From Streptomyces sp. DG2A-72 (lineage in GTDB: Bacteria; Actinomycetota; Actinomycetes; Streptomycetales; Streptomycetaceae), in assembly GCF_030499575.1 (NCBI RefSeq), contig NZ_JASTLC010000001.1, positions 2,566,001-2,630,000 on the forward strand: 64,000 nucleotides of DNA, written 5' to 3'. Position 1 is the first letter of the stretch; each line of letters opens with the position of its first letter. A program made the position numbers and the translations under genes. The notes under the pieces are model-generated. The model did not search any database. It worked only from the letters and a program-made list of their open reading frames with translations, and was not told the origin of the DNA. Below are positions 21,119 to 29,603 of the stretch, in pieces.

Positions 21119-21666
21119 CTGCCGAGGGTCGGGGTCGGGGTGGGGGCCGGTGCTGCGGGCGCGGCGGGCGTCGGGAGCGCCGCGGCGTCCAGGGGCGTGG
21201 GTGTGGGCGTCGGGATCGTGGCCGGGCCTGCCGCCGGGTCGGCCGGCAGTGCCTCGGGGGCGAGGACGAGGGGGGCGAACGCGTCGCTCTCCATGCCCTC
21301 GGCGGGTGAGGGGACGCCCTTCACGGTGCCGTCGGGGTCGAGGAAGGCGGGGTCGCCGCCGGGGATCATGCCCAGCTCGCGGGCGCGGCGCTGGAGGGCG
21401 TCGGGGGCCGAATAGGCGTCGATGTCCCGCTGCAGGGCCTGTTCCTCGTCGGTGAGGCTCTGGGTCTCCTTCTGCAGGTCGTCGAGTCTGAACGCCCCTT
21501 CGCTGAGCGCCGAGTTCAGCACCAGGAGTCCGATGAGGCCGCCGCCGAGGAGGAGGACCACCAGGAGGACGAAGGGGGTACGGGCGGCCTGGTTGCGGCC
21601 ACCGGCTCCTGGGATGAGGCGTGCGAGACGGGCCGCACGCCCCCTCAGTTGGGGTTTCCTACTCAC
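21115..21666 (-). CDS. ftsL: Cell division protein FtsL
   Basis: This 183-residue bitopic protein has one transmembrane helix (about residues 31-53) and a short coiled coil (about 55-100) with LDDLQKETQSLTDEEQALQRDID. That is the FtsL/DivIC arrangement. The C-terminal 80 residues are Pro/Thr/Ala-rich with TPTPTPT repeats, an extension common in Streptomyces FtsL. FtsL is weakly conserved, and its identification rests on topology and on its place between rsmH and ftsI. Start GTG 21666 lies next to imperfect tandem repeats in the rsmH-ftsL gap. Confidence 0.9.
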   Translation of the reverse strand: MSRKPQLRGRAARLARLIPGAGGRNQAARTPFVLLVVLLLGGGLIGLLVLNSALSEGAFRLDDLQKETQSLTDEEQALQRDIDAYSAPDALQRRARELGMIPGGDPAFLDPDGTVKGVPSPAEGMESDAFAPLVLAPEALPADPAAGPATIPTPTPTPLDAAALPTPAAPAAPAPTPTPTLGR

Positions 21667-21750
21667 TCGCCCTCCCCTGAGTCCGGTTCCCCAACCGACT
21701 CACCCACCTGCGAGTCCGGTTTCCCAACCCACTCATGCCCCTCACGCCCC
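21667..21750. repeat. Tandem hairpin repeats in the rsmH-ftsL gap
   Basis: Two 24-bp copies starting GAGTCCGGTT and ending ACTCA (21679-21702 and 21712-21735, period 33) differ at only two positions. A partial third copy runs into the first codons of ftsL (about 21651-21668). Each copy can fold, because GAGTC-GGTT pairs with AACC-GACTC apart from one bulged base. The element may attenuate or process the operon mRNA between rsmH and ftsL. Confidence 0.55.
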
Positions 21751-22707
21751 TCACTCCACGTCCTCCCTGACGCGCTCGGCTCCGCGCAGTCGCGCCGGTG
21801 CCGCTCGCCGGTTCTCGGCGACCTCGTCCTCGGTGGGAAGTTCGGCACCGCGGGTGAGCAGCTTGAGCCGCGGCTGGTAGCGCTCGGGGACGACCGGCAG
21901 GCCGGGGGGCGCGGTGGTGGCGGCGCCGGCCGCGAACACCTGCTTGACCAGCCGGTCCTCCAGCGAGTGGTACGACAGCACGGCGATCCGTCCGCCCACG
22001 TCGAGCGCCTTCACGGCGGCCGGGATCGCCCGCTCCAGGACGGAGAGTTCCCCGTTGACCTCGATACGCAGGGCCTGGAAGGTGCGCTTGGCCGGGTTGC
22101 CGCCGGTGCGCTTGGCGGCCTGCGGCAGCGCGTCCCGGATCAGCTCCACGAGCCGGGCGCTGTTGCTGAACGGCTCCTTCTCGCGCTCCCGCACGACCGC
22201 GGAGACGATCCGCTTGGCCTGCTTCTCCTCGCCGTACAACCGCAGGATCCGGACGAGTTCGCCCGCCGGGTAGGTATTGAGGACCTCGGCGGCGCTGATG
22301 CCGGTCGTCTGGTCCATGCGCATGTCCAGCGGCGCGTCCTGGGCGTAGGCGAAACCGCGGCCGGCCTCGTCGAGCTGCATGGAGGAGACGCCGAGGTCGA
22401 AGAGAACGCCCTGCACGCGCGCGATGCCGAGCCGCTCCAGTACGTCCGGCAGCTCGTCGTATACGGCGTGCACCAGGGTGGCCCGCTCGCCGAAGGGGGC
22501 GAGCCGCTCGCCGGACAGGCGCAGGGCCTCCTTGTCCCGGTCGAGGGCGACGAGCCGTGCCTCGGGGAACTGCCTGAGCAGGGCTTCGCTGTGGCCGCCG
22601 AGGCCGAGCGTGCAGTCGACGACCACCGCTCCGGGGGCCTGGAGGGCGGGGGCCAACAGGTCCAGGCACCGCTGGAGCATCACCGGGACGTGTCGACTCT
22701 GGCTCAA
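21751..22707 (-). CDS. rsmH: 16S rRNA (cytosine1402-N4) methyltransferase RsmH (MraW)
   Basis: The 318-residue SAM-dependent enzyme methylates N4 of C1402 in the 16S rRNA decoding centre. Residues from [13 protein letters not shown] and the SAM-binding [16 protein letters not shown] motif near residue 35 identify it, as does the C-terminal [14 protein letters not shown] segment. The start appears to be TTG 22707 ([10 protein letters not shown]), preceded by GAGAGG. It is the first gene of the dcw operon; mraZ, which precedes it in many bacteria, is not present upstream. Confidence 0.96.
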   Translation of the reverse strand: MSQSRHVPVMLQRCLDLLAPALQAPGAVVVDCTLGLGGHSEALLRQFPEARLVALDRDKEALRLSGERLAPFGERATLVHAVYDELPDVLERLGIARVQGVLFDLGVSSMQLDEAGRGFAYAQDAPLDMRMDQTTGISAAEVLNTYPAGELVRILRLYGEEKQAKRIVSAVVREREKEPFSNSARLVELIRDALPQAAKRTGGNPAKRTFQALRIEVNGELSVLERAIPAAVKALDVGGRIAVLSYHSLEDRLVKQVFAAGAATTAPPGLPVVPERYQPRLKLLTRGAELPTEDEVAENRRAAPARLRGAERVREDVE

Positions 22708-22926
22708 GGGGCCCTCTCAGATCCGGCGGGCCCGTACGCACCGCCGGGTCCCCGCCCGCTCGAGAAGGGGAAGGCCTGCCGGCGCCGGAAGCGTCAGCCG
22801 ACCGGGAGCGGGAGGAGGCCGAGCCGTACGTACGCGCCGCGCACGCGGGGAGATCTCCGGAAAATCACCGGGGTCTCCGGGGGGAATGCAGTCCAGCAGG
22901 GAGAGTCTCGCCTCCCGCTTCGCGTC

Positions 22927-22954
22927 ACTTTAGTCCACGCTGTCTCGCGGTCAA
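22927..22954 (-). promoter_or_regulatory. Promoter of the dcw operon upstream of rsmH
   Basis: On the minus strand TTGACC (22949-22954) and TAAAGT (22927-22932) lie 16 nt apart, about 220 nt upstream of rsmH. Both hexamers are close to the vegetative consensus. The long leader (about 22708-22920) contains no convincing gene. Confidence 0.55.
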
Positions 22955-23105
22955 TCAACCGGCCTGCGCGTCGCGGCACGGGGCGCGAAGGAAGCGGCCG
23001 GGCGCGGAAAACCACTCGTCCGGGCGCTCCCCGATCACGCTTGTGGGTTACCTCACAACAAGGTTCATTGAGGTTCTTTGTCCTCTCTCACAGCGGGCCC
23101 AGAAC

Positions 23106-23148
23106 GGACGTGACCAGTACCGTCAAACGGATGTGACCAGTACCGTCA
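23106..23148 (+). repeat. Direct repeat upstream of the carbonic anhydrase gene
   Basis: Two 20-bp copies (23106-23125 and 23129-23148, period 23) differ at a single base and share GTGACCAGTACCGTCA. Each carries a TACCGT hexamer. The second (23141-23146) lies exactly 7 nt before ATG 23154, the layout of a leaderless promoter -10, so the repeat duplicates the candidate -10 element. Confidence 0.6.
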
Positions 23149-23153
23149 TGGGT

Positions 23154-23699
23154 ATGACGACTTCCGCATCAGTTCCCGCTGGCCCCGAAGGCGCCATATC
23201 GGGTGGCACCGTCACCGATCGTCTCGTAGAGGCCAACGCGCGGTACGCCGCCGCATTCACCGACCCGGGTATGGACGCCCGTCCCGTTCTGCAAGTCGCC
23301 GTGGTGGCCTGTATGGACGCCCGCCTCGACCTGCACGCCGCCCTCGGCCTGGACCTGGGCGACTGCCACACCATCCGCAACGCGGGCGGCGTGGTCACCG
23401 ACGACGTGATCCGCTCCCTGACCATCAGCCAGCGCGCGCTCGGCACGCGCAGCGTCGTCCTCATCCACCACACCGGCTGTGGCCTGGAGACCCTCACCGA
23501 GGAGTTCCGGCACGACCTGGAGATGGAGGTCGGCCAGCGGCCCGCCTGGGCGGTGGAGGCCTTTCGGGACGTCGACCAGGACGTACGGCAGTCGATGCAG
23601 CGGGTGCGCACCTCGCCGTTCCTGTTGCACACCGACGACATCCGGGGCTTCGTATTCGACGTGAAGACGGGCCGGCTGCGCGAGATCGACCCCGCGTAA
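23154..23699 (+). CDS. Beta-class carbonic anhydrase
   Basis: The 181-residue zinc enzyme interconverts CO2 and bicarbonate. With ATG 23154 as start, the zinc ligands are Cys53, His106 and Cys109, and the Asp55-Arg57 dyad follows the first ligand (ACMDARL, HHTGCG). ATG 23154 is preferred because no RBS is seen and the -10-like TACCGT lies 7 nt upstream, predicting a leaderless mRNA. ATG 23148 and an upstream frame to 23043 are alternatives. The gene is divergent from the dcw operon and stands alone. Confidence 0.92.
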   Translation: MTTSASVPAGPEGAISGGTVTDRLVEANARYAAAFTDPGMDARPVLQVAVVACMDARLDLHAALGLDLGDCHTIRNAGGVVTDDVIRSLTISQRALGTRSVVLIHHTGCGLETLTEEFRHDLEMEVGQRPAWAVEAFRDVDQDVRQSMQRVRTSPFLLHTDDIRGFVFDVKTGRLREIDPA

Positions 23700-23853
23700 C
23701 CGGCCGCGGGGCCCGCGTAACCCGCCGCCGAAGCTGTCGTTTCGCTGTTGATTTCTGGTTCTGGGGTGCCCAAAGGGCCATAACACCGGCAAATCGCGGC
23801 CAGTTGTCCACGGGCGAGTGACACGAATCGGTAACGGCAGCAAGAATGCGGGT

Positions 23854-23863
23854 GTGACGTCAC
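23854..23863. promoter_or_regulatory. Perfect 10-bp palindrome before the moxR operon
   Basis: GTGACGTCAC lies about 95 nt upstream of the moxR GTG start, in the 258-nt gap after the carbonic anhydrase gene. It is a plausible dimer binding site; I cannot name the regulator. Confidence 0.35.
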
Positions 23864-23957
23864 GCGGAACTATTCACGTGTGGTGTCCGTGTTCCAGGGG
23901 TGGGCCGGTCCGCAGCACAGAGCGACGGCCCGGACAGAACGGGCCGAGGAGGGCCGG

Positions 23958-24995
23958 GTGACGACCTATGACGATCGAGCGAGCCTCACTGATCTGACCG
24001 CCACTGTGGAGCGTGTCCGCAGTTCGGTGGAAGGAGTGATCGAGGGCAAGCCCGAGGTCGTACGGCTTTCGCTGACCGTACTGCTCGCCGAGGGGCATCT
24101 TCTGATCGAAGACGTTCCAGGTGTGGGCAAGACAATGCTGGCCAAGGCGTTGGCGCGGTCCATCGACTGTTCGGTGCGGCGTATCCAGTTCACGCCCGAC
24201 CTGCTGCCCTCGGACATCACAGGTGTGTCCATCTGGGACCAGCAGCGCCGTGACTTCGAGTTCAAGCCCGGCGCGATCTTCGCGCAGATCGTGATCGGCG
24301 ACGAGATCAACCGCGCCTCGCCGAAGACGCAGTCCGCGCTGCTGGAGTCCATGGAGGAGCGCCAGGTCACCATCGACGGGCAGACCTATGAGCTGCCGAG
24401 CCCCTTCATGGTGGTGGCCACGCAGAACCCGGTCGAGATGGAGGGCACCTACCCGCTGCCGGAGGCCCAGCGCGACCGCTTCATGGCCCGTGTCTCCATC
24501 GGCTACCCGAGCGCGGACGCCGAGCTGCAGATGCTGGACGTGCACGGCGGGGTCAACCCCCTGGACGACCTCCAGCCGGTGGCCCATGCGCACGAGATCG
24601 TGAAACTGGTCGAGGCCGTGCGCGAGGTGCACGTCGCCGAAGCGGTCCGGCGGTACGCCGTCGAGCTGGTCGCCGCCACGCGCAGCCACCCCGACCTCAG
24701 ACTCGGCGCCTCCCCGCGCGCGACGCTGCACCTGCTGCGCGCGGCGAAGGCGTCGGCCGCCCTCAGCGGCCGGGAGTACGCGCTGCCGGACGACATCCAG
24801 GCCCTCGCCGTGGCCGTCCTGGCCCACCGGCTGCTGCCCACCGCCCAGGCCCAGCTGAACCGCCGTACGGCGGAGCAGGTCGTGCAGGAGATCCTGCAGC
24901 GCACCCCGGTTCCCGCGGCGCCCCAGCAGCAGCCCGGCCTCGGCCTGGCCCACGGCGCGACGGCGTACGGCCAACAGCCGCCGCGGAGGCTGTGA
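23958..24995 (+). CDS. MoxR family AAA+ ATPase
   Basis: The 345-residue AAA+ protein has a Walker A (EDVPGVGKTMLAKA) near residue 55, a Walker B (IVIGDEINRASP) and the sensor/arginine-finger region ATQNPVEMEGTYPLPEAQRDRF typical of MoxR. MoxR proteins act as chaperone-like ATPases, usually with a DUF58 protein. The start is GTG 23958 behind a strong GAGGAGGG RBS. It heads a three-gene unit with overlapping reading frames (moxR-DUF58-transglutaminase) widely conserved in actinobacteria. The exact client is unknown. Confidence 0.95.
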   Translation: MTTYDDRASLTDLTATVERVRSSVEGVIEGKPEVVRLSLTVLLAEGHLLIEDVPGVGKTMLAKALARSIDCSVRRIQFTPDLLPSDITGVSIWDQQRRDFEFKPGAIFAQIVIGDEINRASPKTQSALLESMEERQVTIDGQTYELPSPFMVVATQNPVEMEGTYPLPEAQRDRFMARVSIGYPSADAELQMLDVHGGVNPLDDLQPVAHAHEIVKLVEAVREVHVAEAVRRYAVELVAATRSHPDLRLGASPRATLHLLRAAKASAALSGREYALPDDIQALAVAVLAHRLLPTAQAQLNRRTAEQVVQEILQRTPVPAAPQQQPGLGLAHGATAYGQQPPRRL

Positions 24996-26359
24996 TGACC
25001 ACCGGTGGCACTCCGCACGCGACGGAGGACGACCGGGGCGAGAAGGGCGGTGTGCGCACGGCGCTGGCGGGGCTGACCACGCGGGGACGCTCCTTCCTGG
25101 CCGCCGGAGTGGCGGCGGCGATCTGCGCATACGTCCTCGGGCAGAGCGATCTGCTGCGGGTCGGCCTGCTGCTGGCCGCGCTGCCCCTGGTCTGCGCGAC
25201 CGTGCTCTACCGCACCCGCTACCGGGTCGCCGGCAGCCGCCGCCTCTCCCCCGCGCGCGTGCCCGCTGGCAGCGAGGCCCGGGTCCATCTGCGGATGGAC
25301 AACGTCTCGCGGCTGCCCACGGGCCTGCTGATGCTCCAGGACCGGGTGCCGTACGTCCTCGGCCCGCGCCCCCGCTTCGTCCTGGACCGGGTGGAGGCGG
25401 GCGGCCGGCGCGAGGTGTCCTACCGCATCCGCTCTGACCTGCGTGGCCGCTACCCGCTCGGGCCCCTGCAACTGCGCCTGACCGATCCGTTCGGCATGTG
25501 CGAACTGACCCGGTCCTTCTCGACGTACGACACCCTGACCGTCATCCCGCGCGTGGAACCGCTGCCGCCGGTGCGGCTCACCGGCGAGGCGAAGGGGTAC
25601 GGCGACGGGCGGCAGCGCTCGCTGGCGCTGGCCGGCGAGGACGACGTGATCCCGCGCGGGTATCGCTACGGCGACGATCTGCGCAGGGTGCACTGGCGCC
25701 TGACCGCGCGCTATGGCGAGTTGATGGTGCGCCGCGAGGAGCAGCCGCAGCGCTCCCGGTGCACGGTGCTGCTCGACACCCGGGGCCTCGCCTATCAGGG
25801 CGCGGGCCCCGACTCGGCCTTCGAGTGGGCGGTGTCCGGTGCCGCGTCCGTGCTGGTGCACATGCTCGAACGGGGCTTCTCGGTGCGGCTGTTGACGGAC
25901 ACCGGCACCTCGGTACCCGGCGAGGGCGCCGAGGGGTTCGCGGGCGCGAGCCAGGAGTCGGCGGACGCGGCCGGACTGATGATGGACACCCTCGCGGTGG
26001 TCGACCACTCCGACGGCGCGGGCCTGTCGCGCGCGTACGACGTGCTGCGCGGCGGCAACGAAGGGCTGCTGGTGGCCTTCCTCGGCGATCTCGACGAGGA
26101 GCATGCCGCGGTGGCCGCGAAGATGCGCCAGCGCAGCGGAGGTGCGGTCGCCTTCCTGCTGGACAGTGACACATGGGTGCGGGAACCGACCGATGTCCCC
26201 GGGCCGTTGGACGGTAGCGAGGAGCGGCTGCGGATGCTGCGTGAGGCCGGCTGGACGGCCGTGAGCGTGCCGCGGGGCGCTTCGCTGAACGAGCTGTGGC
26301 GTCGGGCGGACCGCGAGCGCACCGGTTTGGCCGCGGCCGGCGGGGAGGGGCGGTCATGA
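24995..26359 (+). CDS. DUF58 domain membrane protein
   Basis: The 454-residue protein has two hydrophobic helices near the N-terminus (about 30-70), then a beta-rich region. The DUF58 core follows, with YRYGDDLRRVHWRLTARYGELMVRREE at about residue 220 and a VWA-like C-terminal half. ATG 24995 shares one base with the MoxR stop, and GTG 24992 is an alternative in the same frame. GGAGG precedes both. The pairing with MoxR implies that it is a membrane-bound partner of the ATPase; the biochemical role is not established. Confidence 0.92.
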   Translation: MTTGGTPHATEDDRGEKGGVRTALAGLTTRGRSFLAAGVAAAICAYVLGQSDLLRVGLLLAALPLVCATVLYRTRYRVAGSRRLSPARVPAGSEARVHLRMDNVSRLPTGLLMLQDRVPYVLGPRPRFVLDRVEAGGRREVSYRIRSDLRGRYPLGPLQLRLTDPFGMCELTRSFSTYDTLTVIPRVEPLPPVRLTGEAKGYGDGRQRSLALAGEDDVIPRGYRYGDDLRRVHWRLTARYGELMVRREEQPQRSRCTVLLDTRGLAYQGAGPDSAFEWAVSGAASVLVHMLERGFSVRLLTDTGTSVPGEGAEGFAGASQESADAAGLMMDTLAVVDHSDGAGLSRAYDVLRGGNEGLLVAFLGDLDEEHAAVAAKMRQRSGGAVAFLLDSDTWVREPTDVPGPLDGSEERLRMLREAGWTAVSVPRGASLNELWRRADRERTGLAAAGGEGRS

Positions 26360-28737
26360 GCGGACGGGCACGACTGGCGCTGTGCGCCTGGGCGGCCACG
26401 CTGATGTCGGCGTGCGCCCTGCTCCCGCTGGTCGACCCGGCGACCTGGCTGCTGCAGGCGGCCTTCCTGCTGGCGATCCAGACGGGCGTGGGCGCGGCGA
26501 CCCGGCGGGTACCACTGGCCCGGCCGCTGACCGTGGCCGTGCAGGTGCTCGTCACGCTGATGCTGCTGACCCTCGCCTTCGTCCGTGAGCAGGCCCTCGT
26601 CGGCCTGATCCCCGGGCCGGACGCCTTCCAGCAGTTCGGCGTGCTGCTCCAGCAGGGTGCGGACGACATCAACCGCTACTCGATCCCGGCACCGCTGAAC
26701 CCCGGCATCCGGCTGATGCTGGTCGGCGGTGTCCTGATCATCGGGCTGGCGGTGGACGTCCTCGCGGTGACGTTCCGCGCCGCGGCCCCGGCGGGACTGC
26801 CGCTGCTCGCGCTGTACTCGGTCGCGGCGGGGCTGTCCGACGGCGCCGACTGGCTGTGGTTCGTGGTCGCCGCCGCGGGCTACCTGACGCTGCTCCTCGC
26901 CGAGGGACGTGACCGGCTCTCGCAGTGGGGCCGGGTCTTCGGCGGGGCCCCGCGCACCCCTGGGGTGGAGTCCGGGGGCGCGGTGGCGCCGGTCCGCACC
27001 GGCAGACGTATCGGCGTGGTCGCGCTCGGCCTCGCCCTGGTGGTTCCGTTGGCCCTGCCCGCGATGAACGGCGGCCTGCTGGACGGCGCCGGGACGGGCG
27101 TCGGCTCCGGCAACGGAGGCGGCGGCACGATCTCCGCGGTCAACCCGCTGGTCTCCCTGCGCGACAGTCTGAACGTGGACGAGGACCGCCAGGTCCTGTC
27201 CCTGCGTACCGTCCCGGAAGACGCCTCGGACCTGTATCTGCGGATCGTGTCCCTGGACGACTTCGACGGCACGACGTGGAAGCCGTCCCGGCGCAACATC
27301 GGCGCCGTGCCCGACGAGTTCCCGACACCGATCGGCCTCGGGGCCGACGTCCGGCGCTCGGTGGTCCAGACCCGCATCACCGCGGCCGACTGGTACGCCC
27401 AGGACTGGCTGCCGATGCCGTACCCGCCGAGCGGCGTCGACATCGAGGGCAGCTGGCGGTACGAACCCGTGGGCATGACCCTGGTCGGCGACCACGGCCA
27501 GAACACCCGCGGCCAGACGTACGAGGTGACGAGCCTCGACGTACAGCCGACGGCGGACCAGCTGGCCTCGGCCCCGGAGCCACCGCCGACCCTGAGGCGC
27601 GAGTACACCCAGCTGCCCGAGTCGCTGCCGGCGGTGGTGTCCGAGACCGCCCGCGAGGTCACCGAGGGCTCGGAGAACCACTACCAGCAAGCGGTCAAGC
27701 TGCAGGAGTACTTCTCGCTGACCGGCGGCTTCCAGTACGACACCCAGGTCCAGGTCGGCAGCGGCTCCGCGGCGATCGCCCGCTTCCTCAAGGACAAGCA
27801 GGGCTTCTGCGTCCACTTCTCCTTCGCGATGGCGGCGATGGCTCGCACCCTGGGCATACCCGCCCGGGTGGCGGTGGGCTTCGCGCCCGGTTCACAGCAG
27901 GCGGACGGTTCGGTGTCGGTGTCTTTGAGGGACGCGCACGCCTGGCCCGAGCTGTACTTCGAGGGCGTGGGCTGGACCCGCTTCGAGCCGACGCCCACGC
28001 GGGGTACGACACCGGAGTACACGCAGCCGGACACCCCCGGCAGCACGCTTCCGGACGTGACGCAGCCGACCCAGTCCGCGAGCGCCGCGCCGTCCGCGTC
28101 GCCGTCGGCGAGCGAGTCCTGCACGCCGGAGCAGAAGAAGCTGGAGGCCTGCCCGAGCGAGTCCCAGGCGGCCGCACTGACCAGTGGCGACGACGGCCCG
28201 AGATGGTACGTCGTCCTGGCCTGGATCCTCGGCGGACTCGCGGCGGTGGCGATCCCGCTGGCGCCGATGCTGTGGCGGCTGCGCATCCGGGCCGTACGGC
28301 TGGGGGCGCACGGCCGCAGCGAGGCCGGCACGGCGCTGCACACCCTGTCGGTCTGGCAGGAACTGACGGACACCGCCTGGGACTTCGGCATCGCGCCGGA
28401 GGAGTCGCAGACTCCGCGCAAGGCGGCGGCCCGTATCGTCCGGCTCGGTCAGCTCGATCCGACAGCCGCTGCCTCGGTGCACCGGGTGGCGGACGCGGTG
28501 GAGCAGGTGCTCTACGCCCCGCACCCGCGCCCGACGGCGGGCCTCGCGGACGATGTCCGCCGGGTGATCGGCACCCTGCGGAGCACTGTCGACCGCGGCA
28601 CCAAGCTGCGCGCGCTGTTCGTTCCGCGGTCGGCCGTACGGGTGGTGTGGGCGGCGTCGGCCTGGTGGTCCGGCCTCACGGCACGCGCGGCGGCCGCACG
28701 ACCGACCCTGCGCAAGCCGTCGGGGCAGCAGAGCTGA
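26356..28737 (+). CDS. Transglutaminase-like membrane protein (TgpA type)
   Basis: The 793-residue protein has about five or six N-terminal transmembrane helices (to about residue 235) and a large extracytoplasmic region with a transglutaminase-like core. Cys485 (KQGFCVHF) and His528 (RDAHAW) are the visible catalytic residues. The third position lies in GWTRFEPTP, Glu where many relatives have Asp. A Ser/Ala/Pro-rich linker follows (about 575-600), then another transmembrane helix (about 615-637) and a cytoplasmic C-terminal domain of the DUF4129 type. The start ATG 26356 overlaps the DUF58 stop by 4 nt. The family is probably a peptide-modifying or proteolytic enzyme acting outside the membrane together with MoxR/DUF58; the substrate is unknown. 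Confidence 0.93.
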   Translation: MSGRARLALCAWAATLMSACALLPLVDPATWLLQAAFLLAIQTGVGAATRRVPLARPLTVAVQVLVTLMLLTLAFVREQALVGLIPGPDAFQQFGVLLQQGADDINRYSIPAPLNPGIRLMLVGGVLIIGLAVDVLAVTFRAAAPAGLPLLALYSVAAGLSDGADWLWFVVAAAGYLTLLLAEGRDRLSQWGRVFGGAPRTPGVESGGAVAPVRTGRRIGVVALGLALVVPLALPAMNGGLLDGAGTGVGSGNGGGGTISAVNPLVSLRDSLNVDEDRQVLSLRTVPEDASDLYLRIVSLDDFDGTTWKPSRRNIGAVPDEFPTPIGLGADVRRSVVQTRITAADWYAQDWLPMPYPPSGVDIEGSWRYEPVGMTLVGDHGQNTRGQTYEVTSLDVQPTADQLASAPEPPPTLRREYTQLPESLPAVVSETAREVTEGSENHYQQAVKLQEYFSLTGGFQYDTQVQVGSGSAAIARFLKDKQGFCVHFSFAMAAMARTLGIPARVAVGFAPGSQQADGSVSVSLRDAHAWPELYFEGVGWTRFEPTPTRGTTPEYTQPDTPGSTLPDVTQPTQSASAAPSASPSASESCTPEQKKLEACPSESQAAALTSGDDGPRWYVVLAWILGGLAAVAIPLAPMLWRLRIRAVRLGAHGRSEAGTALHTLSVWQELTDTAWDFGIAPEESQTPRKAAARIVRLGQLDPTAAASVHRVADAVEQVLYAPHPRPTAGLADDVRRVIGTLRSTVDRGTKLRALFVPRSAVRVVWAASAWWSGLTARAAAARPTLRKPSGQQS

Positions 28738-28784
28738 GAGCAGGGCCGCGCTTGGTCGCGGAACCTGGCTGAATCCACTCCCTC

Positions 28785-28828
28785 GGGCCCCGCCCTCCGA
28801 AGCCTCAGCGCCTCGGAAGGCGGGGCCC
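28785..28828 (+). terminator. Terminator after the moxR operon
   Basis: GGGCCCCGCC (28785-28794) pairs with GGCGGGGCCC (28819-28828), and inner TCCGA/TCGGA arms extend the stem. It lies about 50 nt after the transglutaminase stop. Confidence 0.7.
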
Positions 28829-28858
28829 GCCGCGTCCCGGACCGCGGCCGGAGGGCAT

Positions 28859-28900
28859 GCGTGAGGGGGTGACCACCCGATGGTGGTCACCCCCTCACGC
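28859..28900. terminator. Long perfect hairpin between convergent genes
   Basis: The 19-nt arms 28859-28877 and 28882-28900 are perfectly complementary around the loop CGAT, with core GAGGGGGTGACCACC. It lies 27 nt downstream of the DUF3040 gene on the minus strand and past the moxR operon on the plus strand, so it should terminate both. Confidence 0.8.
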
Positions 28901-28927
28901 CATGCTCAAATGAGTCCGGGCGTGGAG

Positions 28928-29326
28928 CTAGTGGCCGCCGCCCTGTTCATCCCGGCGGCGCTGCCAACGCTGTTCGATACGGTCCATCATGGAGCGCCGC
29001 TGCCGTCCCTGACGGCCCGCGGGCTGGGCACCCGCGGCGGGCTGCTCGCCCGGCTTGGGAGCCTTGCGCCAGCCGGTCACGGCGAGTACCGCACAGCCCA
29101 GCATGACGAGAAAGCCCACCACGCTGAGCCAGACCTGCTTGGCGACCATTCCCGCCATGAGGAGCGCGATACCTACGAGGAAGCCCGCGACCGCCTGGTA
29201 GACCCGTCGCCGGGTGTACGTGCGCAGCCCGCTTCCCTCAAGCGCTGTCGCGAACTTCGGATCTTCGGCGTACAGCGCTCGCTCCATCTGCTCGAGCATT
29301 CGCTGCTCGTGCTCCGAGAGCGGCAC
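28928..29326 (-). CDS. DUF3040 membrane protein
   Basis: The 132-residue protein starts with the DUF3040 signature MPLSEHEQRMLEQMERALYAEDPKFA. Two adjacent transmembrane helices follow (about residues 43-63 and 66-86) and then a Gln/Arg/Gly-rich cytoplasmic tail. Start GTG 29326 has an ideal GAGGAGGA RBS. The family is restricted to actinobacteria and has no assigned function. The gene is monocistronic, with its own promoter and a strong terminator. Confidence 0.9.
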   Translation of the reverse strand: MPLSEHEQRMLEQMERALYAEDPKFATALEGSGLRTYTRRRVYQAVAGFLVGIALLMAGMVAKQVWLSVVGFLVMLGCAVLAVTGWRKAPKPGEQPAAGAQPAGRQGRQRRSMMDRIEQRWQRRRDEQGGGH

Positions 29327-29375
29327 GGAGTCCTCCTCATCGTGCAGTCGCCGGGGCGACCCGGGGGGTCCCTTC

Positions 29376-29404
29376 AGGATAGGCAGGGAATCGCCCCCGT
29401 GAAA
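29376..29404 (-). promoter_or_regulatory. Promoter of the DUF3040 gene
   Basis: On the minus strand TTTCAC (29399-29404) and TATCCT (29376-29381) are separated by 17 nt, about 50 nt upstream of the GTG start. The remainder of the gap to the methyltransferase gene shows no gene or clear element. Confidence 0.45.
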
Positions 29405-29603
29405 CCCGCCCCTCTACGCCAATTGGCCAACCGGAATCCGCCATGGACGTCCCGGCCCACTGAGGCTTCCATTCCCCAGCAGCCGACCCGTCATGCCGGG
29501 CGGTCTCCCTCGATCATACGGCGCAGAGCGCCCGATCGGGGGGCCTGTGGCGTACTCCATGTGCAGCCAAGTCCCTGATCAGCGCCTCACCACGGGAGAT
29601 GAC

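Larger units (their letters stand above)
22708..23153. other. 446-bp gap between rsmH and the carbonic anhydrase gene
   Basis: Besides the rsmH promoter, this gap holds an imperfect palindrome TTGTGggttacctCACAA (23041-23058, GGTTACC core) and a 20-bp direct repeat just before the carbonic anhydrase start. No mraZ-like or other gene could be supported in any frame. Confidence 0.5.

Noticed and set aside
19352..21415. A 687-codon plus-strand frame opposite ftsI.
   Set aside because: Antisense shadow of ftsI; composition is Gly/Val/Leu-rich and lacks motifs.
22794..23015. A possible short gene (mraZ candidate) upstream of rsmH.
   Set aside because: The 73-residue Arg/Pro-rich translation has no MraZ motifs, and the dcw promoter lies within it.
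28859..28900. The 19-bp perfect inverted repeat as an operator or mobile-element end.
   Set aside because: It lies between two convergent genes with no transposase, so a bidirectional terminator explains it.
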